Position numbers and translations under genes: made by a program
Origin: JABMMZ01 sp044341025
GTDB lineage: Bacteria > Bacteroidota > Bacteroidia > NS11-12g > UBA955
Direction: 5' to 3'
Assembly: GCA_044341025.1 (NCBI GenBank)
Contig: JBIISM010000005.1
Coordinates: 1-64,000, forward strand
DNA length: 64,000 nt
Shown here: positions 52,641 through 60,039 of the stretch, piece after piece
How the letters are laid out: each line of letters opens with the position of its first letter
Position numbering within the stretch: the stretch's first letter is position 1
The notes under the pieces: model-generated
Seen by the model: only the letters and a program-made list of their open reading frames with translations
Databases searched by the model: none
Told to the model about the DNA's origin: nothing

Positions 52641-54764
52641 ATGAAAAAATTTAACAGAACTCTCGTAACAGCAGCACTTCCATATGCCAATGGCCCAAAG
52701 CACATAGGTCATTTGGCTGGCGCCTATCTGCCAGCAGATATTTACACCAGATTCCTAAGAAATAGGGGTGAGGAGGTGCTTTTTGTCTGTGGAAGTGACG
52801 AACATGGCACCGCAATACCCATTGAAGCGCAGAAAGAAAACACCAATCCGCAAGCCATTATTGACCGTTACCATGCGCTTTTAAAATCAAATTTTGAGAA
52901 ATTTGGAATTGCATTTGACGTTTATCACCGCACAAGTGATAAAACACACCATGAAACCGCTTCTGAGTTTTTCTTAAAAATGTATGAAAAGGGTTTATTC
53001 ACCGAAGATACCACTGATCAATTTTTTGACGAAGAAAAACAAACATTTTTGGCTGATAGATATATTAAAGGCACTTGCCCTAATTGCAGTTTTCCAAATG
53101 CTTTTGGCGATCAATGTGAAAAATGCGGAAAATCTTTAAGTCCAAACGAATTGATTAACCCTGTTTCAACTTTAAGCGACAAACCTCCTGTTTTAAAAAG
53201 CACAAAGCATTGGTATTTGCCTTTGCAAAATTATGAGCCGTGGTTAAAACAATGGTTGCTAGAAGAACACAAGGGCGATTGGAAAACCAATGTTTACGGG
53301 CAAAGTAAGAGTTGGATAGATGGTGGTTTGTCACCAAGAGCAATGACCCGTGATTTAGAATGGGGCGTTAAAGTTCCATTAGAAAATGCTGAGGGCAAAG
53401 TTCTTTACGTTTGGTTTGATGCGCCAATTGGTTATATTTCGGCAACAAAGAAATTTTTTGAAGAGCTTGAATCTCAAAAATTTGAATTTTCTTACCCTGA
53501 GAATTCTGTCATAAAATCAGGTGCTGCAGACGATTGGAAAAAATGGTGGCAAGACAAAAGTACCCGATTATTGCATTTTATAGGTAAGGATAATATTGTT
53601 TTTCATTGCATTATTTTTCCTGTCATGCTGCATGCAGAGGGTGAATATATCGTTCCAGACAATGTTCCTGCAAATGAATTTTTGAATTTAGAGGGAGATA
53701 AAATGAGCACCAGCAGAAAATGGAGTGTTGAAATGGTAGACTATTTTGAATCATTTCCTGGCAAGGAAGATGTATTGAGGTATATGCTCACCTCAATTGC
53801 TCCTGAAACCAAAGACGCCGATTTTAGTTGGAAGGATTTCCAGACGCGCAACAACAGCGAGTTGGTTGCAATTTTGGGAAACTTTGTAAATAGAGTGATG
53901 GTGCTTTCGCATAAATTTTACAATGGAGAAGTTCCTGAAAACATCAAACCCAATCAAAAAGAAAAAGATTTAATTGCAGAAATAGAGCGATGTCAAATTG
54001 CAATTGAAGCAAATATTAGAGATTTTAAATTCAGGGAAGCTTTGTTTGAGTTGATGAATATGGCTAGAGCTGGCAATAAATACCTTGCAGACAACGAGCC
54101 TTGGAAAACCGTAAAAACCGATACTGACCATACGGCCACAATTATGTACCATGCAATTCAAGTTTGCGGCCATTTATCTTGGTGGATGAGCCCATTCATT
54201 CCATACAGCGCAAGTAAATTATGTGGAATATTAAATTTCGATAAGAATCAATATGCATTGGGAAATTTCCAACAAATTCCGATTAAACACCAATTAGGTG
54301 AGGCTATTCATTTGTTCAGCAACATCGAAGATGATACCATTCAAGTGCAGTTGGATAAATTGCTGGCCACTAAAAATGCCATTGCGCATGCCGAGGCTAT
54401 AAATACTCTTGAAAAGAAAGAAATTGAATCCACTAAAGCAAGTATTCAATTTGATGATTTTAGCAAAATGGATCTAAGAGTGGGAACTATTTTGAGTGCT
54501 GAAAAAGTTAAAAAAGCGGACAAATTATTAATGTTGCAAGTTGATTTGGGCTTTGAAACCAGAACCATAGTTTCAGGCATTGCTTTACATTTTGAACCAG
54601 AAACTTTAGTTGGAAAACAAGTTTGTGTTTTAGCCAATTTAGAAGCAAGAACAATAAAAGGTATTGAATCTAAAGGTATGATATTAATGGCTGAAGATGC
54701 TGATGGTAAATTGCATTTGATGTCTCCAGAAAATTTGATTTCAGCAGGTTCAAAAATTGCTTAA
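52641..54764 (+). CDS. metG: Methionyl-tRNA synthetase
   Basis: MetG charges initiator and elongator tRNA-Met. The protein (707 residues from ATG 52641) has the HIGH motif in GPKHIGHLAGAYLP. A zinc knuckle region carries two CxxC pairs (CPNCSFPNAFGDQCEKCGKSL), and the KMSKS motif is KMSTSR. The anticodon-binding domain follows. The C-terminal 110 residues (FDDFSKMDLRVGTILSAEKV ... LMSPENLISAGSKIA) are the tRNA-binding OB domain found in the dimeric form of the enzyme. TTG 52635 is an alternative start but adds only two residues. Confidence 0.97.
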   Translation: MKKFNRTLVTAALPYANGPKHIGHLAGAYLPADIYTRFLRNRGEEVLFVCGSDEHGTAIPIEAQKENTNPQAIIDRYHALLKSNFEKFGIAFDVYHRTSDKTHHETASEFFLKMYEKGLFTEDTTDQFFDEEKQTFLADRYIKGTCPNCSFPNAFGDQCEKCGKSLSPNELINPVSTLSDKPPVLKSTKHWYLPLQNYEPWLKQWLLEEHKGDWKTNVYGQSKSWIDGGLSPRAMTRDLEWGVKVPLENAEGKVLYVWFDAPIGYISATKKFFEELESQKFEFSYPENSVIKSGAADDWKKWWQDKSTRLLHFIGKDNIVFHCIIFPVMLHAEGEYIVPDNVPANEFLNLEGDKMSTSRKWSVEMVDYFESFPGKEDVLRYMLTSIAPETKDADFSWKDFQTRNNSELVAILGNFVNRVMVLSHKFYNGEVPENIKPNQKEKDLIAEIERCQIAIEANIRDFKFREALFELMNMARAGNKYLADNEPWKTVKTDTDHTATIMYHAIQVCGHLSWWMSPFIPYSASKLCGILNFDKNQYALGNFQQIPIKHQLGEAIHLFSNIEDDTIQVQLDKLLATKNAIAHAEAINTLEKKEIESTKASIQFDDFSKMDLRVGTILSAEKVKKADKLLMLQVDLGFETRTIVSGIALHFEPETLVGKQVCVLANLEARTIKGIESKGMILMAEDADGKLHLMSPENLISAGSKIA

Positions 54765-54855
54765 CAAGTAAGCAAAGCAAGCAAAGCTGATCGTATTCAT
54801 TCAAAGTATGATTTGTTCATTGCTATTTTTATGTTAAAAATTAGGATAAAAAGTA

Positions 54856-54863
54856 TAGTTTTG
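54856..54863 (+). promoter_or_regulatory. Bacteroidota -7 box TAgtTTTG upstream of the tRNA-Arg region
   Basis: A perfect match ends 13 nt before the 5' half copy of the tRNA and 51 nt before the complete tRNA-Arg. Confidence 0.5.
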
Positions 54864-54876
54864 CATCCCTAAACTT

Positions 54877-54907
54877 GGCCCTGTAGTTCAATGGATAGAA
54901 TAGATGT
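54877..54907 (+). pseudogene. 5' half copy of a tRNA-Arg gene
   Basis: These 31 bases repeat the first half of the following tRNA-Arg (acceptor 5' strand, D arm, start of the anticodon stem). They differ at acceptor positions 3 to 6 and one D-loop base. The copy ends in the anticodon stem, so no matching 3' acceptor strand for GGCCCTG exists nearby. It cannot fold into a tRNA. Confidence 0.8.
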
Positions 54908-54914
54908 AATAAAT

Positions 54915-54986
54915 GGTTTCGTAGTTCAACGGATAGAATAGATGTTTCCTAAACATTTGATAGCAGTTCGATTCTGCTCGAGACCA
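54915..54986 (+). tRNA. tRNA-Arg (anticodon CCU)
   Basis: A complete cloverleaf: acceptor GGTTTCG/CGAGACC with one T-G wobble, D stem GTTC/GAAT, anticodon stem GATGT/ACATT. The loop TTCCTAA gives anticodon CCT. The T arm is AGCAG/CTGCT with loop TTCGATT. The last base is A 54986; CCA is not encoded. It reads AGG codons. Confidence 0.93.
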
Positions 54987-54994
54987 CTTGTATC

Positions 54995-55026
54995 AAAAAA
55001 CCCTGAAATATACTTCAGGTTTTTTT
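54995..55026 (+). terminator. Terminator downstream of tRNA-Arg
   Basis: CCTGAA/TTCAGG stem with loop ATATAC, extended by an A-run paired with a T-run of seven. It is a standard rho-independent terminator that starts eight bases after the tRNA. Confidence 0.85.
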
Positions 55027-55046
55027 ATGCACTTTCGGCAGGTTAT

Positions 55047-55076
55047 TGCGACAAGGGTTGCGACCCGTGATGCGAC
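55047..55076. repeat. Three direct repeats of TGCGAC with 12-bp period
   Basis: TGCGAC occurs at 55047-55052, 55059-55064 and 55071-55076, each 12 bp apart. Such phased GC-rich repeats stand out in this AT-rich region and look like a protein-binding array. Confidence 0.8.
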
Positions 55077-55327
55077 TAAAACGGAGTGGAGTATCTGATT
55101 TGGGGCACATTCACTTTAAAAGGTTCCATCTCAAAGCGAAAGCGGACATTATCACTCTCTTTTTTTCTTCACACTAACCTTTACTCTCACTTAAATTATT
55201 GGCAAAAATTAGCACTTAAACACTCTAATAAATTCTCTTTTAGGGTTCAACTAAATCTTGAATTAATTCTTGATTTATTGCACTATAAAATCTAAAGTGC
55301 ATTGAAACGCAATTTACCTAAATTGCT

Positions 55328-56560
55328 TTAAAAATTTACTTGAGCCTGAATGCGGATGAGGCGACCCTTTTGAAGATTGTTCTGTTTTGCATAATCTTCA
55401 AAACGCCTTTCTGAAATGGTGTACATAATTACAAGTTCAAAGTTTTTGTTAGGCTGCCATTCTATTCCAGATTCATATTCCTTTACACGATAGCTGCGGG
55501 CGTCTTTTTCGTGTTTCTTTCCGCCGTCGTAGTATTGCGCTCTAAAGAAAGGGAAAAATATATGCTTTTTGTAATTCAACATATAGTTTAGGGTTACATA
55601 GCCACCTTCTAGTTTTCGGTGTTCAATAGAATCTGTTGTTTTATTAAACTCCGGACCGATGCCGATATTGTATTCGGCCTGTATTCCAAAAGGCTTAGGG
55701 TAAAGAATAAAACTAGCCGCCGCCCTTTTGTCGTTGTAATTTAGATCTGATTTATACTTCACACCAGCACTTAAATTAGATTTGCTTAGCACAAACTTAC
55801 CTTGATAGGCCTGTATGCCGGGCTCAATAATCTGGCTGCCTATTGTTATTGGATACGATAATCTTGCCACCATATGCAATTCATCATTCAGTTCCGGATT
55901 ATTGGCTGTCTGACCATTGTATACACCAAAAGCGAAAACACCATAATCGCCGCTTCCTTTAAACCCTTTACTTACAAGTTCAGAGAATGTTTTTCGGGTC
56001 TTCTTAGGCGCCCAATAGAAGAAAGCACCCATGTCCCTTTCATTCGAAACCGAACTATTTAAAGCATCGTTTCGGTCTAATGGAAGGCGGTTTTGGCTCG
56101 ATTGCATGTTTTCAAAACCGAATGGTACTTTACTTTGACCCAACCTGAGTCTGAATTCATTGTTCTTGTCTAATCCAACATCCATATAGGCATCTCTCAA
56201 TTGGGCAAAATGCAGTTTGTCTGAACTTGGGCTGCTAGCGATGTCTGGTTGTATATATACGTATACCTGTTTGCTGATTTGTCCATAAATGATAACACGC
56301 ATCCGTCTAATGAAAATGCCTCCATTCTTTCCCCATGATTTGTCACATTGTTCGCAGCTCAGGTCTGGGTTTGTTTCTGCAAGTCGGTTATAGCGAACTT
56401 GCATATAACCTCTAATTGAAATGCTTTCGTACCATTTTTTGTCTTTTCGTGCTTCTTCTGAAGCTTTTTGTTTAGCAGTGTCTGTTTGTGAATAAACTGG
56501 CCCTGTAAGTGTGGTGAAAACCACAAAGAATATAAAATATTTCAATTTAAGGTCTTTCAT
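55328..56560 (-). CDS. Phosphate-selective porin O/P family protein
   Basis: The protein (410 residues from ATG 56560) has a signal peptide (LKYFIFFVVFTTLTGPVYSQ). A porin region follows with SIRGYMQVRYNRLAE, FIRRMRVIIYGQIS, RLGQSKVPFGFENMQS and a long barrel ending in RLIRIQAQVNF. This matches the OprO/OprP-like family (PF07396), which in other bacteria forms anion-selective outer-membrane channels. ATG 56638 would add 26 residues without changing the signal peptide. It is 219 bp downstream of the PiT transporter gene, which makes a phosphate-uptake role likely. A terminator separates them. Confidence 0.85.
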   Translation of the reverse strand: MKDLKLKYFIFFVVFTTLTGPVYSQTDTAKQKASEEARKDKKWYESISIRGYMQVRYNRLAETNPDLSCEQCDKSWGKNGGIFIRRMRVIIYGQISKQVYVYIQPDIASSPSSDKLHFAQLRDAYMDVGLDKNNEFRLRLGQSKVPFGFENMQSSQNRLPLDRNDALNSSVSNERDMGAFFYWAPKKTRKTFSELVSKGFKGSGDYGVFAFGVYNGQTANNPELNDELHMVARLSYPITIGSQIIEPGIQAYQGKFVLSKSNLSAGVKYKSDLNYNDKRAAASFILYPKPFGIQAEYNIGIGPEFNKTTDSIEHRKLEGGYVTLNYMLNYKKHIFFPFFRAQYYDGGKKHEKDARSYRVKEYESGIEWQPNKNFELVIMYTISERRFEDYAKQNNLQKGRLIRIQAQVNF

Positions 56561-56736
56561 TGCACTGATTTCAGAATGGGTTCTGAATACTTTGAGATTT
56601 TTAGCGATTGTAGTGCTTAATGAATGCATCTTATTCATGAATTTTGTTTGTTTTTAGTGTATTTTTTATGTTAATGTTTACACAGAGATTATTCTTAGGT
56701 TGCTATTAATTAACATTATATTAATATATGAGGGCG

Positions 56737-56758
56737 TAAAAAGACCCACAGAGGGTCT
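56737..56758 (-). terminator. Weak terminator after pit
   Basis: AGACCC/GGGTCT stem (56742-56758) with five-base loop. On the minus strand it is followed by a run of five T's. It probably ends the pit transcript ahead of the porin gene. Confidence 0.65.
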
Positions 56759-56778
56759 ATTTATAAAGTTTATTATAT

Positions 56779-58176
56779 TTATTTTAGAAATAATTGCAAT
56801 AGGTAATAGCAACCACCTGCCAAAATAATAGTAACAGGCAGTGTAAGAATCCAAGCTATGGCAATGCTTTTAATTGTATCAGGCTGAAGGTTCTTTACAC
56901 CTTTAGAAGCAGTCATTGCACCTGCAACACCTGAGGATAAAACGTGGGTGGTAGACACCGGTAAACCGAATCCTGAACTTAATCCGATGGTAACAGCGGC
57001 TGTTAATTCAGCTGTAGCGCCCTCTGCATAAGTCATGTGACGTTTGCCTATTTTTTCTCCGATGGTCACAGCAATGCGTCTCCATCCAATCATAGTGCCA
57101 AGTCCAAGACATAAAGCAATCATGATGGTAACCCAAAGTGGAGAATATTCAATATCGCCTTTAAGTTTTGATACCTCTGACTTTACAATTTTAGTATTTT
57201 CTTTTGCATCCATAAAGGTTGGATTCTTCAGCTCTGTTCCAAGTTTCTTATTGATTTTGGCAATCTGAGTTCTCACTTCAATGGTTGCTCTCTTTAATTC
57301 CAGTTCGCTTGCATTCGGATTGTTTTTTACCACAACAAATTGCTTGAGTGCTTCTTTGGCTTCACTCGTTTTTATCAGTAGATCTGCCTTATGTTCATTG
57401 CTCAGCGCTACTTCTATATTGTTTATAGAATTCAAGGATTTGTTTACATCAAACTCTGAGTTTAATGCAAATTGAATTGGCAAGAAGGTAATCAAAATGA
57501 TCAGCATCAAACCTATGCCTTTTTGACCATCATTATTGCCATGGAAGAAGCTAACCAAGGTGCACGTGGTAATTAGAATTGCTCTAATCCACAAGGGCGG
57601 TTTAGTTCCTGGCTCTGGTTCTTTAAATATTTGTTTTTCGGTTTTAATGATTCTCCTCAGTATGTACATGAGTAAAATGGTTACAGAAAAACCAAATAAC
57701 GGAGAAACCAATAAAGAAAGTCCTATGTCGGAAGCCTTGCCCCAGTTAACGCCCTCACCACCGTGCAACCAGAAAAAGACCAAACCCACTCCTAATATTG
57801 AACCTATCAATGTGTGCGATGAACTGCAGGGAATTCCATAATACCATGTGCCTAAATTCCATGCGATGCCTGAAACCAGCATACCCAAAACCAAACTTAC
57901 ACTTTCACCGGTACTTAATGCTACCATATCGCTGAGCGGTAGAAGATTTACAATACCCATTGCAACCTTATAGCCCCAGAAACTGCTTAAAAATAATCCA
58001 ATAAAGTTCCATAACCCAGACCACACAACCGCATAAGTGGGTTTTAATGCTCCTGTATAAATAACCGTTGCTACTGCATTGGCTGTGTCGTGAAAGCCAT
58101 TGGCAAATTCAAAAACACATACTGCTGCTATGCATATTACAAATAAAACGGCGATTCCAGATTCAAGTCCAAACAT
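56779..58176 (-). CDS. pit: Inorganic phosphate transporter, PiT family, with cytoplasmic-type insert
   Basis: The protein (465 residues from ATG 58176) has the PiT signature in both halves: FANGFHDTANAVATVIYTG near the N-terminus and SFFHGNNDGQKGIG in the centre. Helices of the second half follow (LWVTIMIALCLGLGTMIGW ... VSTTHVLSSGVAGAM). Between them, residues 239-344 form a charged helical insert (SNEHKADLLIKTSEAKEAL, LKRATIEVRTQIAKI), longer than in minimal PiT proteins. It carries phosphate, or metal-phosphate, with H+ or Na+. It precedes the phosphate-porin gene on the same strand. GTG/TTG starts further upstream extend the frame to 58242, but without signs of conservation. Confidence 0.93.
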   Translation of the reverse strand: MFGLESGIAVLFVICIAAVCVFEFANGFHDTANAVATVIYTGALKPTYAVVWSGLWNFIGLFLSSFWGYKVAMGIVNLLPLSDMVALSTGESVSLVLGMLVSGIAWNLGTWYYGIPCSSSHTLIGSILGVGLVFFWLHGGEGVNWGKASDIGLSLLVSPLFGFSVTILLMYILRRIIKTEKQIFKEPEPGTKPPLWIRAILITTCTLVSFFHGNNDGQKGIGLMLIILITFLPIQFALNSEFDVNKSLNSINNIEVALSNEHKADLLIKTSEAKEALKQFVVVKNNPNASELELKRATIEVRTQIAKINKKLGTELKNPTFMDAKENTKIVKSEVSKLKGDIEYSPLWVTIMIALCLGLGTMIGWRRIAVTIGEKIGKRHMTYAEGATAELTAAVTIGLSSGFGLPVSTTHVLSSGVAGAMTASKGVKNLQPDTIKSIAIAWILTLPVTIILAGGCYYLLQLFLK

Positions 58177-58404
58177 AATGTTACAATATTGATAGTTTTG
58201 TGTTAAGTTATTGTTAATTAGATAACATATTATTGTTACCATAATGCGAATTATGTCATTTCATAACATGGCAAACATTACACGGACTAGAGGAAATCGA
58301 CATTTTTGTTCCTATTTTTTTCTGAAATTGATAAATCTAACTTTGTCGAATCAAAGTAGTTTAATTGTTATTAATCAAGTTTAGATCTAAGAATAATAAC
58401 AAAA

Positions 58405-58545
58405 TCAGCACCCAAAAACAAATCTGTTTGTTTTGATTCTTCGTTGAGGTCCTTTCTTTTTAGAAAAGTATTGATCCAACATACAAAAAGTAAAACCCAA
58501 TAGACCCAATGCTTTAAGAGGTGTCTTTATTAATTTCTTTAAAAT
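58405..58545 (-). CDS. Possible small basic membrane protein behind the GT39-type gene
   Basis: The frame is open for 51 codons directly after, and in phase with, the stop of the upstream glycosyltransferase gene (58558). Reading from ATT 58545 gives MLKKLIKTPLKALGLLGFT, with a hydrophobic segment followed by a basic tail (FSKKKGPQRRIKTNRF). No ATG, GTG or TTG occurs before TTG 58509. This may be a short gene with an ATT start, a readthrough extension, or chance. I have seen no family that matches. Confidence 0.3.
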   Translation of the reverse strand: MLKKLIKTPLKALGLLGFTFCMLDQYFSKKKGPQRRIKTNRFVFGC

Positions 58546-58557
58546 AATTAGGATTAT

Positions 58558-60039
58558 TTAGAGCTCAATAAAAGAATAAAAAGGATCGTTTAAGACAATT
58601 TTATATTGTAATTTATGTTTATTAAATGCCGGTAATTGCTCATTAAGAATGAGTAAATATCCTTTAAAATTGAGCAATTCTATATCATTAATATTTTCAA
58701 TTTTATAACCCTTGGTTTGGTTAAAAATATTTTTATAAAACACCAATGGGTAATTGTAGCTTAAGGGCTTGTATATTTTAAACTGCTTTAATTCTGGATT
58801 TGTTTTTTCAATTCTCTTGAAGGCATAAGCATACATCACTTGCGCGGATGTCTCGTCATTATTCAAATCTTTTTGAATAATTTTTTGATAGGGATCATAG
58901 AAAATATAGGCAAACAGTAACAGAAAAATTAAAGTAATTTTCAATTTGCTCAGATTGAGTGAAAAATAAATTAACTCAAATACTTTGTAAATGCCCATTC
59001 CTATTATGACCGAAAGCAAAGGGATTAGCAATAAATCGTACCATACATTGCTTGAGCCTTTAGAAATAATTACATAAAAGAAAAGTATTTGAATCGAGAA
59101 AAATATGACCAAATTTTTTAAAGCTTTCTGATAACAAGAAATGCTAACAATGAATGATGGTATTATGAGAGGAAACCAATATGCAAATTGCCAGTTTTTA
59201 AGTTCATTGTAATAGTACCAAAAGTCTGTTTGATTGTATTGGTATCTGTCTGATAGGTTTAAATACCTTGGAAAAAGTTCATTGTGCCAAACTGCTTTTA
59301 AATAACCAGGTTCGCTTAGCTCTCTGGCAATATAGAATCCTATAATAATGACAATTGAACAACTTAATCCTTTCCAAATCCGAGCGTCTTTTAATGTTGT
59401 TATGCTTTGTTTTCTGTATATTGCAAATAGGATCAATCCTGGCACGATCAGAAATACCACGATGCTTTTTGTTAAAACGGCTAGCGTAAAAAATATAAAA
59501 AATTTATACAAAGCATTTGAATGCGAAGATTCAAAATATTGATAAATGTTCAAAAGGGCTAATATTGTGAAACAAACAAGCAAGGCATCGTGATCGCCAG
59601 TCCTTGCGCCATGCTCGTGCATATACCCCCAGCTGCTAACAATAATGGCTGAAATAAAAAAGCCAATAATTGACCGTTTAAATTGCTTGGAAAACCAAAA
59701 AACCAAATATAAACACATTGCAAAAGTTGCAAGTGCAGATGGCAGTCTTACAGCCAATTCATTGTATCCAAATATTTTAAAACCCAATGCTTGCAACCAA
59801 ACCAAAAGTGGAGGTTTTGTCTCCCATAAATCTGCCTGATAATTGTATGTTTTGACTAAAATATTCCCGGTTTCAGACATCTCAAATGCATTAATTGCAT
59901 TTCTCGCCTCATCCCACTCCCTTAAAGGCTTGCTGTCTAAATGTAAAAAAATTGGTGCAGCAAGGCAAACTGAGATTAGGAAAATCCATAGATATTTATA
60001 CGTTTTTGAATCAAAAATGAGGTCTTTATTCACTGACAT
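58558..60039 (-). CDS. Membrane glycosyltransferase of the GT39/ArnT-like group
   Basis: This 493-residue protein with about ten to twelve membrane helices has the first periplasmic loop LDSKPLREWDEARNAINAFEM. The D-E pair of PMT_2/ArnT-like enzymes lies there. YQADLWETKPPLLVWLQALG follows, corresponding to the KPP motif. The C-terminal region is soluble. Such enzymes transfer sugars from polyprenyl phosphates to lipid A or other periplasmic acceptors. It overlaps murF-alr by 14 bp on the same strand. It resembles the GT39-type protein at 34490, but the two are not close copies. Confidence 0.82.
   Translation of the reverse strand: MSVNKDLIFDSKTYKYLWIFLISVCLAAPIFLHLDSKPLREWDEARNAINAFEMSETGNILVKTYNYQADLWETKPPLLVWLQALGFKIFGYNELAVRLPSALATFAMCLYLVFWFSKQFKRSIIGFFISAIIVSSWGYMHEHGARTGDHDALLVCFTILALLNIYQYFESSHSNALYKFFIFFTLAVLTKSIVVFLIVPGLILFAIYRKQSITTLKDARIWKGLSCSIVIIIGFYIARELSEPGYLKAVWHNELFPRYLNLSDRYQYNQTDFWYYYNELKNWQFAYWFPLIIPSFIVSISCYQKALKNLVIFFSIQILFFYVIISKGSSNVWYDLLLIPLLSVIIGMGIYKVFELIYFSLNLSKLKITLIFLLLFAYIFYDPYQKIIQKDLNNDETSAQVMYAYAFKRIEKTNPELKQFKIYKPLSYNYPLVFYKNIFNQTKGYKIENINDIELLNFKGYLLILNEQLPAFNKHKLQYKIVLNDPFYSFIEL

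Larger units (their letters stand above)
54987..55327 (+). other. Region downstream of tRNA-Arg: terminator plus iterons, no gene
   Basis: The hairpin at 54995-55026 ends the tRNA transcript. Three TGCGAC repeats lie at 55047, 55059 and 55071, exactly 12 bp apart. The open frame at 55086-55295 lacks any family trace. No transposase or integrase was recognised in either strand. Confidence 0.5.

Noticed and set aside
55086..55295. Open frame of 69 codons next to the TGCGAC repeats, considered as an integrase remnant
   Set aside because: It has no recognisable motif, poor codon texture and no promoter; I could not match it to integrase N-termini in any frame.
58194..58345. Two perfect plus-strand TAnnTTTG matches (58194-58201, 58338-58345) and an A/T hairpin, considered as a small RNA
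   Set aside because: With six fixed bases in AT-rich DNA, chance matches occur about every 1-2 kb per strand, and no downstream plus-strand structure or terminator supports a transcript.
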